This document shows, one piece after another, positions 48,978 to 58,859 of a stretch of DNA of 64,000 nt. The notes under the pieces are model-generated. The model was given only the letters and a program-made list of their open reading frames with translations. It made no database searches and was not told the DNA's origin. Position 1 is the stretch's first letter; every line of letters starts with the position of its first letter. This DNA comes from Diadema setosum (lineage: Eukaryota > Echinodermata > Echinoidea > Diadematoida > Diadematidae), in NCBI GenBank assembly GCA_033980235.1, contig CM067059.1:19850100-19914099 (forward strand), in the 5' to 3' direction. A program made the position numbers and the translations under genes.

Positions 48978-49700
48978 AACTTATGTGAATTTTAACACTT
49001 CAATCTATCTTTTAGGCCCGTGAAGATTAAACTAGCAGAATTAGATTATTATCCATAATCATATAGATCTAGGCCTTACAAAGAAATACAGTGTCACTCA
49101 CGTCGTTACAAGTCGCGACGACGTGGAATCGGGAAAATCTCCACCGACTCCCGTCCTCAGATTTAGAAGACGACCCGAGGGTAAGAATTTGAGACGTCAC
49201 CTCGTACTAAGCTTGACGTTCGGTCTGGCGTTAGAAAGCTGCCTAATGCAATGAAAAACCCCCACCCCATTCCTAAATAATCCAAACTGCCTTTAGAGCC
49301 ACGTTCTATTACAACCACAACACACACAAAAAAATGTAAATAAAAACAAACACAAAACAATGAATAAATATATATTTTTTCAAATTGTTCCAAATTCGAA
49401 TAGACTAATAGTAATATAAATCTTAGGGCTTACCTTTATATCAGATGCCATGTACATGGCTTCCTGTGTTATCTTGTTCCGGTAACATGTGGGTTATGAA
49501 ATTATAATCATCATGATTAAAAAAAAACCAAAAAATAATTGATCAAATGGAATTATAAACACTTTAAAATTAAAGAAATCGCGTAAATCAGAAATAATTT
49601 GTTTTATGTGTTTATCATTAATAATGATCAAGTCACTTGGTCTAATATCTAAATGAGACTCCATGAGTTTCTTCAGCAGTGGGCTCGCTTTTGACGACAT
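40656..49700 (-). CDS. Predicted RS-repeat protein gene, 7 exons, frame broken
   Basis: I do not recognise this family. Minus-strand exons, in transcript order: 49700-49563, 49463-49434, 49206-49102, 48661-48634, 45525-45006, 43013-42955 and 41003-40656. Each has usable splice signals and phases that fit throughout if a 4-bp insertion at about 45054-45057 is discounted. The product would be about 407 residues. It has a leucine/lysine-rich N-terminus, a segment SRWRFSRFHVVATC, an Arg/Ser repeat domain of 18-residue units (SRRRDRSHHRSSPRST), a short ELMWLKADYFPK segment and an acidic tail of EEHNEGEAS repeats. As the sequence stands, frame is lost in the RS domain and a TAG follows at 45040-45038, giving about 262 residues. 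RS domains are typical of splicing-associated nuclear proteins, but no RRM is visible. Alternatives are a decaying pseudogene, an assembly error or a shorter isoform. The first and fourth exons have the weakest splice sites. Confidence 0.5.
41004..42954. other. RS-repeat gene intron; nothing else seen
   Basis: AT-rich sequence. A CpG-rich patch at 42310-42440 (e.g. ACGCGCGATGACGG) has no linked gene. Short ORFs only. Confidence 0.4.
42955..43013 (-). CDS. RS-repeat gene, exon 6
   Basis: 59 bp with an excellent acceptor ('ttttttttcctacttgttag') and donor ATG/gtaaga. The only open frame reads ELMWLKADYFPKQAVSRSM, in phase with both neighbours. Confidence 0.6.
44369..44582. mobile_element. MITE with CAGTGGCGGATCT ends and long homopolymers
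   Basis: It begins CAGTGGCGGATCTACGGG and ends AGATCCGCCCCTG (imperfect terminal inverted repeat). CAGAC flanks both sides (44364-44368 and 44583-44587), a possible target-site duplication. Inside lie poly-G, poly-C, poly-A, poly-G and poly-C runs of about 17-28 bp. The ends resemble hAT-type elements. Confidence 0.65.
45006..45525 (-). CDS. RS-repeat exon (54-bp units) with internal frameshift
   Basis: Acceptor 'gtccctctag' and donor GATG/gtatgt. About eight imperfect copies of a 54-bp unit encode SRSRRRDRSHHRSSPRST-type repeats on the minus strand. Two in-frame 6-bp insertions (near 45150 and 45290) keep the frame. A 4-bp TCGA insertion at about 45054-45057 breaks it, with TAG at 45040-45038. 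Without that insertion the exon ends in the phase required by the next exon. Another RS-like unit (SPSRSHHR) upstream at about 45520-45540 is in a different frame. Confidence 0.6.
45767..45838 (-). tRNA. tRNA-Pro-like sequence (pseudogene or SINE head)
   Basis: On the minus strand, GAGAGGTCCCGGGTTCAAAT followed by CCCGG matches the T arm and B box of tRNA-Pro, and GCGTGGTATGGG resembles an A box. The 5' end does not pair with the 3' GGGGGAACCA, so there is no proper acceptor stem. Probably a degenerate tRNA-derived sequence, not a functional gene. Confidence 0.4.
46114..46876 (-). mobile_element. ~765-bp inverted-repeat element, copy B'
   Basis: Reverse complement of 36131-36904, nearly identical over its whole length, including the internal CCGTCTTCGGTAACCGA-type stretch. 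It starts GGTGGTATTCTGAGGTCG and ends CTCAGAATACGGCCCC. It lies in the long intron of the predicted RS-repeat gene. Confidence 0.8.
47190..47800. promoter_or_regulatory. CpG-rich patch with a YY1-type motif
   Basis: A GC- and CpG-rich island with CAGCTCAGCTCAGCTC and CAAGATGGCGGCC (47368-47380), a YY1/initiator-type motif in the plus orientation. No exon could be attached downstream. It may be an orphan promoter or part of a GC-rich repeat. Confidence 0.3.
48295..48472. mobile_element. Short hAT-like MITE with TTATTTG duplication
   Basis: The inverted ends TCGTATCTGCTGGGGGTCA and TGACCCCAGATACGCCACTG are flanked by TTATTTG on both sides (48288-48294 and 48473-48479). The interior has a G run. 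Element and duplication fit a hAT-type non-autonomous insertion. Confidence 0.65.
48634..48661 (-). CDS. RS-repeat gene, 28-bp micro-exon
   Basis: Strong donor ACTG/gtaagt and weak acceptor 'acaaattttag'. It is the only exon between exon 3 and the RS exon that I found able to convert phase 0 to the phase 1 the RS exon needs. It encodes TSCLILPHT. Confidence 0.35.
48948..48974. repeat. (CT)n microsatellite
   Basis: About 27 bp of CT in an intron of the RS-repeat gene. Confidence 0.9.
49102..49206 (-). CDS. RS-repeat gene, exon 3
   Basis: 35 codons, phase 0, acceptor 'caagcttag' and strong donor GAC/gtgagt. It reads YEVTSQILTLGSSSKSEDGS and then RWRFSRFHVVATC. Only this frame is open across the exon. 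Confidence 0.5.
49434..49463 (-). CDS. RS-repeat gene, 30-bp micro-exon
   Basis: Acceptor 'ataacacag', strong donor AAG/gtaagc, phase 0 at both ends, encoding EAMYMASDIK. An alternative reading is that ATG within it is the true start. Confidence 0.45.
49563..49700 (-). CDS. RS-repeat gene, first coding exon
   Basis: 46 codons from ATG at 49700: MSSKASPLLKKLMESHLDIR, continuing through DLIIINDKHIKQIISDLRDF. The composition looks like a structured protein. The donor AAA/gtgttt is weak, and an unspliced read-through would enter hydrophobic low-complexity sequence. No homologue is recognised. Confidence 0.5.
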
Positions 49701-49719
49701 ATTTTTGTATCTTGACTCG

Positions 49720-50180
49720 ACTCGACTATACAGTATTCGACTTGAGAAAAAGAATGAAGATGGCGTATCGATATCTCTTGTGAATATCGATACAGACCTC
49801 ATTTTAACTTTCAACCAATGGAACAGCCGCAAATTTGCAAAGAATCGTTTTTCAAGTAGTACAAGTTCAGTCAGTCCGCAGCACGTATGCTAATGAGCCG
49901 ATCCGGCAAGATTTATTCAGCACTCTCGTTGACGATCTTTGCGTTCGAAAGGTGTCTCGTCGTGCGAGATTTTGCGAGACTTTGATAGGGCTATGGTTTT
50001 CACAGTGTAGCGACTTGTACATACATTCGTCATGGCTACAAGTCACGGTAAATTGTTCTCCAGACTTTGATCTTTATTTTGATACTAAATTTGCGTATAA
50101 CATCGGATCTTATCATGACTATATAATCAGTTGAATTTGCGTAAATTTTACCTGCTTTTCACGGAAGATGTTGTCGTCTA
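49720..50180 (-). promoter_or_regulatory. Possible promoter region of the RS-repeat gene
   Basis: CpG-richer sequence immediately upstream (on the minus strand) of the candidate ATG at 49700. It is assigned only from position; no core promoter element is clear. Confidence 0.25.
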
Positions 50181-50386
50181 CAGTTCTTTTTTGGTTCCTG
50201 ACCGGATTAAGAAACTGTTGTTTCTGATTTTGGCTTTTTCGTAGAGAGGAAACCTAGATGCTCATCATATATTGGAGTCAAGGAGACGCAAGCATGATTT
50301 ATACTAGTTTTTCCGTTTTGAAATGTCTGTAAAATTCACTCCTAAGCCGGAAGTATGCTCCACACAAAGTGTACAGTGGCGCGAAA

Positions 50387-50529
50387 GAGCTCTCTCATTG
50401 GACAGTGCTTGCATTCAGCGCTTGAACTTCACGCGTGCCAAGAAACCGCAAGTGGCATGAAACCGTTATGTAGCAGCGTAATGACGTAATGCAAGCGCTG
50501 AATGCAAGCGCTGTCCAATGAGAGAGCTT
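50387..50529. mobile_element. MITE-like foldback (GAGCTCTCTCATTGGACAG ends)
   Basis: The left arm GAGCTCTCTCATTGGACAGT plus GCTTGCATTCAGCGCTTG is mirrored by CAAGCGCTGAATGCAAGCGC plus TGTCCAATGAGAGAGCT. Arms are about 37 bp in a 143-bp element. Confidence 0.75.
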
Positions 50530-51623
50530 ACTCTTGAGATTACACGGTTTCAAGCTGATCAGCACTGACATCGATGTATATTTTACTGGTTCCTGACCGG
50601 ATTAAGCAACAAATTGTCAAGATATTTACATGGATACAAAGATTAGGAGATGGACTACCAAATAAAGCATTTTCATTGAGACGCAAGGTGAAATTGATAT
50701 TTTTTTGACGTCTTGAACGTGTACTGCACGAATTACTTTTTTCATCATTTTCAAGCTCAAATTACGCTATGATATTTTTCATTTACAATAATTTGAGTAA
50801 CATGTGACGATAGGTTACATATTTTCCTTGAATTTGATACCAAATTTGTGAACATAAGATGTATTTTTGTTGCCGAAAGCCCAAGGACAAAATCCCCTTA
50901 CACAGCTCATTACGTATGCAAGCCTAGAGCGGGCTTGCATACGAGTTGAATAAATACGAGCGAATTATCGGGTGCTGCGGACTGACTGAAGTTTTGACAC
51001 GTCCGGCGCACCATGAATCGAAATGACGTCATCTCTTAGTTTGTTTGGGTTTTATCCTTCGATCTCTAACCACTGGATATAGCATAGTACCAAAGACGCT
51101 TAATTGAAAAGACTGGAAACTGCGCGATTTTCATGTACAAAACAAATGGACAGCGCGCGGTCATCAAGCGTGCTAATTAATTCATACGCGGGTATACTCA
51201 GTCGCACTTGGTGGGTAGTTTCTCAGTTATAGTGGTACGCAATATCCAATTAATGTACAATACAAATGGACGCGTGCGCAATCACCTATATATTGCGCAG
51301 TGAAACTTGATCATGGCAAGGCGCGTGATCAATAAATTCGACGCAACTGATTGGTGATTGATGCGCGTATTTCTTTTGTCACTGATTGTGTTTTGGCGTA
51401 TTGTGGCATTGCCTATTTTTCATGTACACGAATTAATCCTTATTTTTCTAAAATATTTTGTTACGATTCAAGCACTTTATATCACAAAAATCGTGTATAA
51501 TTTTAAAATCTTTTTAAGATAATATTAACACCATTTATCTTATAAATAATCAATGCTTGCGGGCGGACTGAGTTGTATTCTTAGCTCTGTGATTATAGTT
51601 CTGCCCGATCATGCCGATTGCGG

Positions 51624-51750
51624 TCCAAATGTGCCTGCTCCATGCATACTGCACGCTTTCCTATCTTGTTAACTCTTTGATAGTACCAAAGATATTAGAG
51701 TTAACAAGATAGGAAAGCGCACAGAATGCACGGAGCAAGCACATTTGGAC
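51624..51750. mobile_element. Near-perfect 127-bp hairpin element
   Basis: The arms CCAAATGTGCCTGCTCC...GCTTTCCTATCTTGTTAACT and their reverse complement AGTTAACAAGATAGGAAAGC...CACATTTGG surround a ~20-bp loop. Arms are about 52 bp with few mismatches. Confidence 0.8.
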
Positions 51751-51796
51751 TTCATTTGGGGAAGGGAGAAGAATTAAAGTGGAATTTTGTGAGAAG

Positions 51797-51888
51797 TTAA
51801 CCCGTTGAAGACGAGTCCCGGGTATAATCGGGCTGGGGTCATAAGAATTGCGTGTAATAGCAAAATCAGCTCGTCTTCAACGGGTTAA
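51797..51888. mobile_element. TTAACCCGTTGAAGACGAG foldback MITE
   Basis: 19-bp perfect terminal inverted repeats (TTAACCCGTTGAAGACGAG / CTCGTCTTCAACGGGTTAA) bound 92 bp. The TTAA ends suggest piggyBac-type TTAA target duplication. Confidence 0.75.
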
Positions 51889-51894
51889 TGGAAC

Positions 51895-52564
51895 TTAGTA
51901 CAATTTTATGTGACTTTGTGAACCTTTGCGCAATTTTGCATAACTTTGTGAAAAGTTAATGTAACTTTGTACAACTTTGCGCAATTTTTTGCAACTTTGT
52001 GTGAAGGTCATGCAACTTTGTACAACTTTGCACATTTTTGTGCAACTTCGTGAGAAGTTTATGCAATTTAGTGCAACTTTGTACAATTTTGCGCAATTTA
52101 GTGCAACTTTGTACAATTTTGCGCAATTTAGTGCAACTTTGTACAATTTTGCGCAATTTTTAGTGCAACTTTGTACAATTTTGCGCAATTTAGTGCAACT
52201 TTGTACAATTTTGCGCAATTTAGTGCAACTTTGTACAATTTTGCGCAATTTAGTGCAACTTTGAGAAAAGTTTGTGCAACTTTGTACAATTTTGCGCAAT
52301 TTAGTGCAACTTTGAGAAAAGTTTGTGCAACTTAGTACAATTTTGCGCAATTTAGTGCAACTTTGAGAAAAGTTTGTGCAACTTTGTACAATTTTGCGCA
52401 ATTTTGTGCAACTTTGTGAAAAGTTTATGCAACTTTGTACAACTTTGCGCAATTTTGAGCAACTTTGTGAAAAGTTTATGCAATTTTGTACAATTTTGTG
52501 CAACTTTGGTCAATTTTGTCAATTTTTGGCAACTTTTGTCAATTTCCACTGTGACATGGGGCCT
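51895..52564. repeat. Tandem 30-bp repeat element, copy A'
   Basis: About 20 copies of a 30-bp unit (GTGCAACTTTGTACAATTTT + GCGCAATTTA), ending AACTTTTGTCAATTTCCACT and GTGACATGGGGCC. The terminal ~50 bp is the reverse complement of the start of copy A at 34070. The internal units differ from those of copy A, so the arrays expanded separately from a shared founder. Several frames lack stops purely because of the repeat. Confidence 0.85.
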
Positions 52565-53269
52565 AAACTCGCTGGGAACATATCCTTTGTTCATGCAGAG
52601 GGTAAAAGATAAATCTGGCCATTATAGTCAAGATCAATCAAATTCATTAAAATGTAAATGAAGGGCCATATCTGTGCACCTTTTTTCTGATATGCGATAG
52701 TGACTGCATGAGAAAGCCAGAGACCCCTCTGCTTTCTCACGTCATACGCCATCCAACAGACGGCCCATGACTTGGGGAATTCTTTATTACAATGGTGTTA
52801 AATTAATGTTGGTTACGATTCAGATGATTATGATTTTTTTTAACAGAAAAATAATGATTAATCATTATTATTATCACCATTTCATTTCATTGCTATATAT
52901 TCATGGTTCACTTATTCAGGATCACTATTGTCATCAATTTCAGTAAATGGTAGGTGCCTATAGATAAATCAAACATAAACAATAGGCCTATAGGAAAGTA
53001 CAAATAACGCTCAGATTAACTATAGGGGGTCAATAACCCGGAATCGCGACAGAAGATATAAATTTATCCTTTCTTGTCTCTTTTTTTTTTTTTTTTTTTT
53101 ATTCTTACGCAACTTCTGGTGCTATAGGCTTAAATTGTTGAATTTTTTTTTTTTTTTCCTCCAATTTTTCCACTTTTCCCAATCCAACACACGATGTACA
53201 AACGAAAGTTCCGGTAAAGTGTTTATCACCGAGACTGCGTCTTTACAAGAGTTATCTGAGACACTCCTT
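52565..53269. other. No gene seen
   Basis: AT-rich spacer between copy A' and the MAP10 promoter region, with T homopolymers at about 53081 and 53143. Confidence 0.5.
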
Positions 53270-53606
53270 GGTCTTTGCAAGACTCCAATACATCTCGTTG
53301 CATGAAGGGTAGCCATCATCACCACACCGCGGGACGTCGACGGACGTCGTACTAGTATACAGTATCCGGATGCTGCATTTCTATCCGTCCTCGCTCGATC
53401 GATCGGCGGGCGGATTAGAGCTAGCGGCCAGCTAGCTGCGAAGGAGGCACCGTATGATGGCGGGTTATTTGGATTGCGTAACCTACAAATTAGTTCATAG
53501 ATCTTGTTGCCGAATATCGAAGCATCGATCATATTGGACTATTGCCGGTGGCTGAATTACCTATAAAGTTTGATGTGAATGGGAGTAAATCATAAACAAG
53601 CTAAAC
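53270..53606 (+). promoter_or_regulatory. Probable MAP10 promoter and 5' UTR
   Basis: The 340 bp before the MAP10 start is locally rich in CpG (GGGACGTCGACGGACGTCGT at about 53331, CGATCGATCGGCGGGCGG at about 53396) against an AT-rich background. ACGTC repeats resemble CREB/ATF half sites. No TATA box is evident. Confidence 0.4.
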
Positions 53607-55629
53607 ATGAATGCAGAAGAAACACTCTTTTCGCTGGAGTTGGCAGTCAATTCGGTGCGCGTAGTCCCACGCACGTTACTTTGTCGTATGCCCGCAGTAG
53701 CATTCCGGCTTCTCGATTTTCCGTCAGTTATCATCGAGCAAATGGAATCGACGGAGATGAAGCAGATAAAGGAAGCTGTTCAGCGAGTTTGGGGTAATGG
53801 GAATGATGTGCCAATTCAACTGGAGGAGCTGAAAGATCGCCATGGTAATTATGAATTCAATAAAGGGAAGTCATCTCTCTTAAAATACAACATCAACTCA
53901 CTTCAGTCTCACCTACTCAATACGCCTCTCTATGTAATGATTGTCGATCTGTGGAATAATGCACCAAAGTTGGTTGGTCACTGCAGTGTAGCTCTGAATG
54001 GGATAATGAATGAAATCAAGGCTGACGTAATAGAATCTGGAATATCTGTTCCCTCCGTCCATGGAATTCAAGGACGGTTTCCAATATTTAATTTGATGGG
54101 CAGTGAGGTAGGCTGGATATCACTTGGGATCAGAATGCTCAGTCTCGGAGGTAATCTCATCCCTCACATCCCTGATGCAGCTTTAACCAGGCGGTCAGCA
54201 GCAACTGTCGGTCATCCCCTCGGTGATGTTGATATTAATGTGCCCAAATGTAATTCAGAACTAGAAGGTGCACCATCAAAACAATACCAAGGTAGAACTG
54301 AAGAAGAAACAACAAAACATGCTAACCAAAACTTTGTTAAGGCAAGATCTGCATCCTTGTCGATACCCCCAATACCAAAGCATGTGGAAGTAGACATTTC
54401 CCATCCAGCACTTGATTTAAGACCAGTTCAAAGTGATTACTCAAAGAATGTGGATGAAGTTGGTGCTGTTTCTCATGGAAGTGGTGCAAGAAGAGGTCAA
54501 GAGCAAATTGAGGCCAATATCCATGAGTCCAATCCATGTCACTCCACTGTCTTTTTGGAGTCTGAGCAATCGAGCGATGTAGACATCATTACAAATACTC
54601 ACATCCCACCTCCTCTGTACTTCAATTCAGTGAATGAACCCACAAAAGAAAGAAAAAGAGACTTGGAGGTTCATTCTGGTGTCCAACAGACAATCCATTC
54701 ACAAAATACTGCAGATACCTGGAGGAAATCTGTGGATATGCAAAATTATTCAAAGGCTTCATCTTCATCTCTTGGGGAGAGAAGAGAGCTTGAAGTGCAC
54801 TATGTGTTACATCCACCAGAGTATCAGGGTGAACCCAGTGTGAGGAAAACACTAAGGAAGCATCACAGAGATAAATCAGAGAAATCTATGAAAAATCTTG
54901 AAAACAGTGTGCCAGGTAAAGCTGAGGTATCGAGAGGAGGTTATGAGCATGAACAAGAGAATATTGGCCACCAAAATGTAGAAGACTTGAGACGAATGCC
55001 CATTCTAAATGCTCTCTTGCGTGAGCTAAGTCTTCTGTATAGACAAGATGGCAGTGCAGTACTTCCACCACCAGCTGGAAACAATTTTCCCAATTACCCT
55101 GAAGGAAAACAACACCATAAAAAGCAAGAGAGGGTTCAAAAGGAGTCTAAAACTGTTCATCATAAAGAACCTGAGCCATCCCCTGTAGTAAAGTCCCAGT
55201 CCCTGAAAACCTATCGACATAAGCACAGGGACTGTGCCAAGCCTCCAAGTGGGGTACCTGCATCAAAGGGATGGCTAAGGCAGGAGCCAGCAGTTCGCAG
55301 GAAAAAAGAAACCAAGCTGCAATTCAAGATGACCAACTCGCAGAAACTTCGCCTGCAGCGGCATAACCCAGATGCATATCAGCTCTTGGAAGAGCAGGAG
55401 CGGATATCTGAGATACAATTCCAAATTCGTTCTGCCCAGCTGCAGGAGGAAAGGTCAAAGAATTCTGCACGCAAGCAGAGATCCAAGAGAACTTTATCTG
55501 CAAGACCACACCAGTCGGAAGAGTCATATCAGCTCCAGGAGAGAAATGTATCAACAGAAATTTCTCGGCATCAGGATAATTTGTCTCCTAAGGACAAGAC
55601 TGTAGATCCTGGATATGCCGCTGGACTAG
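53607..55629 (+). CDS. MAP10: MAP10 exon 1
   Basis: 2023 bp. It holds the conserved N-terminal domain, the PPPLY motif, the LLNALL-type helix and most of the basic microtubule-binding-type region. It ends CTAG/gtaagc with one base carried over. Reading on past the donor reaches a stop at 55691. Confidence 0.9.
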
Positions 55630-58106
55630 GTAAGCAAGCAAAATGCAAAACTCATGTAAAAATTGTATCAGTGGCAGGTGCTGAGTTTTGAGTGACTCAC
55701 TTGATTACATGTGAAATCACTGTTTGTGTATCTGTTGAGTCAAATATAATCTGCGACTACAAGGACTGACGTTTACTGATTTGTTTATTCCCCTTTTTGG
55801 GAGCAGGGGCATAACTTACAGTGTAGTGTCTCTCTTCAAAATAATTATGATAACATCAGATATGTTGTCAAATATCTTCAAAAAATATGGCACTCAAAAC
55901 CTTGGTAAAATCATAGCATTTTCTTCATTCATTCTGCTAGTCGGTACAAATGTGTTCAGACTGTTTAAAGCATTTCTATTAGATGTCATGTTTTGAATTT
56001 CAATTTGTTAAAGTGAGTAATTTGTATATTTGAAGAAAAAAAAAGCATTTTGTTGCTGTTTGAAACATTCTTTTCAATTGCATTACCCATTCTTACAGAT
56101 TTTCATGAAAAGAATTCACCTTTTTTTTTCAGAAACCTACATGATTTCTGCAGATAACCTGGTCAATCAAGAAGAAGATCTAGAAGTCGGCAAAAAGACA
56201 TTGCAACATCTCCCCAGGCAAGCTGTGGAGCACCGAGAGCAACCAGCTCCTGAAATGCTCCCAGAAAATGGTAAGGTCGTCTTTTTCCTTTCCTCATGCA
56301 GGTGACGTTGAGACAAAAAAACCAAAACAAAACAAAACTAACGGGTCCCAAAATAAACAAAGGAGGCTCAGAGTATTAAGCGTTACATTGTGTGTAGTTT
56401 TGAAAAATGAAGTTGCAATGTACACATTTTCTTTTTCAAACGATCACCATGGAGTTGTTTTATCCCTTTCCATGTCCCATATCAAAAGTGATAGATCAAA
56501 GTCACATATGCTTCAGTTCACTTCAATGACTTTTTACGTAGGTGAACATGTTATGACTCCCTTTCATATCATTAATTGATTGATTTTATTAATGCATTTC
56601 TTTTTTATACTGGCTCGTGTTCAGCAGTACTAATCAGTGTGAATCCCATCATCTTGTTTTAAGAGTGATTTGTGCAAAAAAAAAAAATGATCCCCAATCT
56701 TTGTCTAACTTAAGTGATGACATGATTTACAGTGATGCCTGATCCTTTTGGCCAGAGCATTTTGGACATTTGTTTCCCTTGTTTGCATAATTTGTGATTG
56801 ACATCACTTATGTAGCCATGCCATGCACCGACTAAGTTGAACACAAATCTTCGCTACATTTTTTTTTTCTAAATAAAAATCGAAATTATCCTTCTCATCG
56901 AGGTATCTTAGAGTTGTTAAGTCATAGCAAAAATTATGCTGCTTGTTTATTGGTAGTAAATGATTTCGTAATGTCTTTCTTTTGGATGTACAAAACCAGT
57001 GGGACTCTGGTTACTGAATGACATCATGGCCACATCTGCATCAAAGTGCTTGTAACCGATATCAGTGTGAACATATGCAACTTGAGACTTCCACGATATT
57101 CTCATTTTTGTGTCATTTTCATGATGGACCATGCTGCTATCAAAATAAAACAATGTTTTCACAGATCACAGTGCTGCTTTTTCTATAAGGCCAAGATGCA
57201 AACCAGACATTTGTTGAGGAGAGGTTTTGCTTGTTTTTTATGTGTTTCACAGATGTCAGTAGTAGCGAGAAGAGTGTCCACAGTATCAGCATCCGTTTAC
57301 CATCAGCCTTGGACCAGGATGATGCAGATGATAAAGACAGTACCAATGACTCATCTGCTGAGAACAGCCAAGTTGACGAGTCCAAGGCTGTCAATGTTCC
57401 TGGATTCTCCGTGGACGATCTTGAAGGAACAGGTGTGCAAACAGAAACTGTAGTATCAGGTAATAACAGTGGGAAGCAAGGCATGGAAATCTACTCTGAT
57501 GATTTTAATGACTCGTACAGGTTTGAATCAACAGGTGAGCAGGAGCTTGCTAGCATTAAATCCTCAGATGGCTCTGCAAGAGCTTCTCACCACTCACCAC
57601 TTGGTGATCAGCGCAGTCCATCTGTCCTGTCCAGAGATGAAGCTCAACTCAGCCATTCTAGTGCTAGTAGCTACAAAACCGCTGTGTCTGTGGAGTCATC
57701 TGGTGGCAGTAAAGGAAAAGACGCAGATGCTGTGTCAAAGACATCAACAGCAACCTCCAAATCCTCAAAGTTCAGTGGTAGTGTTGGCTCTAAATATCCG
57801 ACAAGTGTCCTCAGTATTCCACAACCACAGATGTCTGCAAACTCACCTGTCCCACTCGCAAGACGTTCGACCACAAAATATGTAGCTTTCAAGCACGGTA
57901 GTGAGTCTCAGCCACCGAAACCCAAGCCCCGTCACTCGCTGGAGCGGACCACCAGCTCCATCTCAAATACCTCCTTGCTGGCTCCAGACCTGACGCTCTC
58001 TGGCAATAGCTCTGCTGTAAACACATCAGAGTTGAGACCAGACTCCAGTGATGATTACCAACCTGATGGCAACTACTCTGATGATTTTGACAGCGATGAT
58101 ACATAG
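53607..58106 (+). CDS. MAP10: MAP10-like microtubule-associated protein (3 exons)
   Basis: MAP10 binds and stabilises microtubules and localises to spindle, midbody and cytoplasmic arrays in vertebrates. The exons 53607-55629, 56133-56270 and 57253-58106 join in phase 1 at both junctions. They encode 1004 residues plus stop, close to the about 900 of the vertebrate protein. The N-terminus has the family's compact domain: LFSLELAVNSVRV, then PAVAFRLLDFPSVII, a GKS-LL strand, TPLYVMIVDLW and a GRFPIFNLMGSEVGWISL strand. Downstream come PPPLYFNS (about residue 333), MPILNALLRELSLLYRQ (464-480) and a basic MTNSQKLRLQRHNPDA segment (from 575), all in MAP10 order. The C-terminus is Ser-rich with two YSDDF motifs (Tyr 801 and 995). 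The start ATG gives the conserved N-terminus. A short out-of-frame upstream ATG at 53579 overlaps it. Confidence 0.9.
56133..56270 (+). CDS. MAP10: MAP10 exon 2
   Basis: 138 bp, acceptor 'tttttttttcag' and donor AATG/gtaagg, phase 1 in and out. It encodes a charged linker (ETYMISADNLVNQEEDLEVG). Confidence 0.8.
57253..58106 (+). CDS. MAP10: MAP10 exon 3 and stop
   Basis: 854 bp, acceptor 'atgtgtttcacag', stop TAG at 58104-58106. A Ser/Asp-rich tail with EIYSDDFNDSY and a terminal YSDDFDSDDT. YSDDF-type acidic motifs recur in centrosomal and ciliary proteins. Confidence 0.87.
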
Positions 58107-58850
58107 AGCATTGGGGATGGATGGAGTGAGAGGACACAACTATTCCCTGTGTGTATTGAGATTCCTTCTACTAACCTTCAATGTGTGCATGAGTAGCTGC
58201 ATGTAAATAACTGTATTGCTAAGCCATTTCATAGGCATTCTTAGTCAGTTATTCTTCCAAAACTTTGGTCATGATACGTGTATCAGACTAACCCCATGAT
58301 ATATGATAAGGCAATATCACTCCAAAAAGGGTTAGCAATTTTTAAGACTCCCCCCCCCCCCCCCCCCCCCAAAGAAGGGGGAAAAAAGATATTTAGAAAA
58401 AATCAATCAAGTAATTGCCAATGACTTTCAGTGAAATGTGCTCTTGATATGAGAAAAAACACATCAGCACAGAATTATGAAGAAGATACATGAGTGAGCT
58501 GAACTTGCTTTTAAAACTGCTAATAGTATCCTGCTTTTCTACTAGCTGGTAAATTTGATCAACAGTACAACTTACACACAGCATGATTTTTGTAGAGAAG
58601 ATGAACCTTGATCTCACAAGCCATTTAGATTGTATGCATATACATGTATCAAAAGTTCGATGAGACATGTCAACCTCCATGATAAATGTATACTTCTGCT
58701 GCTACTAGTCAGTCCAGAGCATGCATTTGCTTATAATGCCTCCACCAACTTGGGTGTCATGAATGATATAGCCCCTCAGCCTCAAACTCAGTTTATCAGT
58801 CAATATTTATATTTCATCACAACTGATTGACAAATTGCCCTACATTGATG
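58107..58850 (+). other. MAP10 3' UTR and downstream DNA
   Basis: No ORF of note. A poly-C run of about 20 bp sits at 58351-58370. Confidence 0.4.
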
Positions 58851-58859
58851 TGAATAATT

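Noticed and set aside
51895..52503. 202-codon minus-strand ORF (SCTKLRKIVQ repeats) and similar ORFs at 34081-34666
   Set aside because: Open only because a ~30-bp tandem repeat lacks stops; several frames on both strands are equally open, with no splice or start context.
34070..52564. Polinton/Maverick interpretation of the 18.5-kb inverted-repeat-bounded segment
   Set aside because: Size and inverted ends fit, but no DNA polymerase B, retroviral-type integrase, packaging ATPase or protease coding region is visible.
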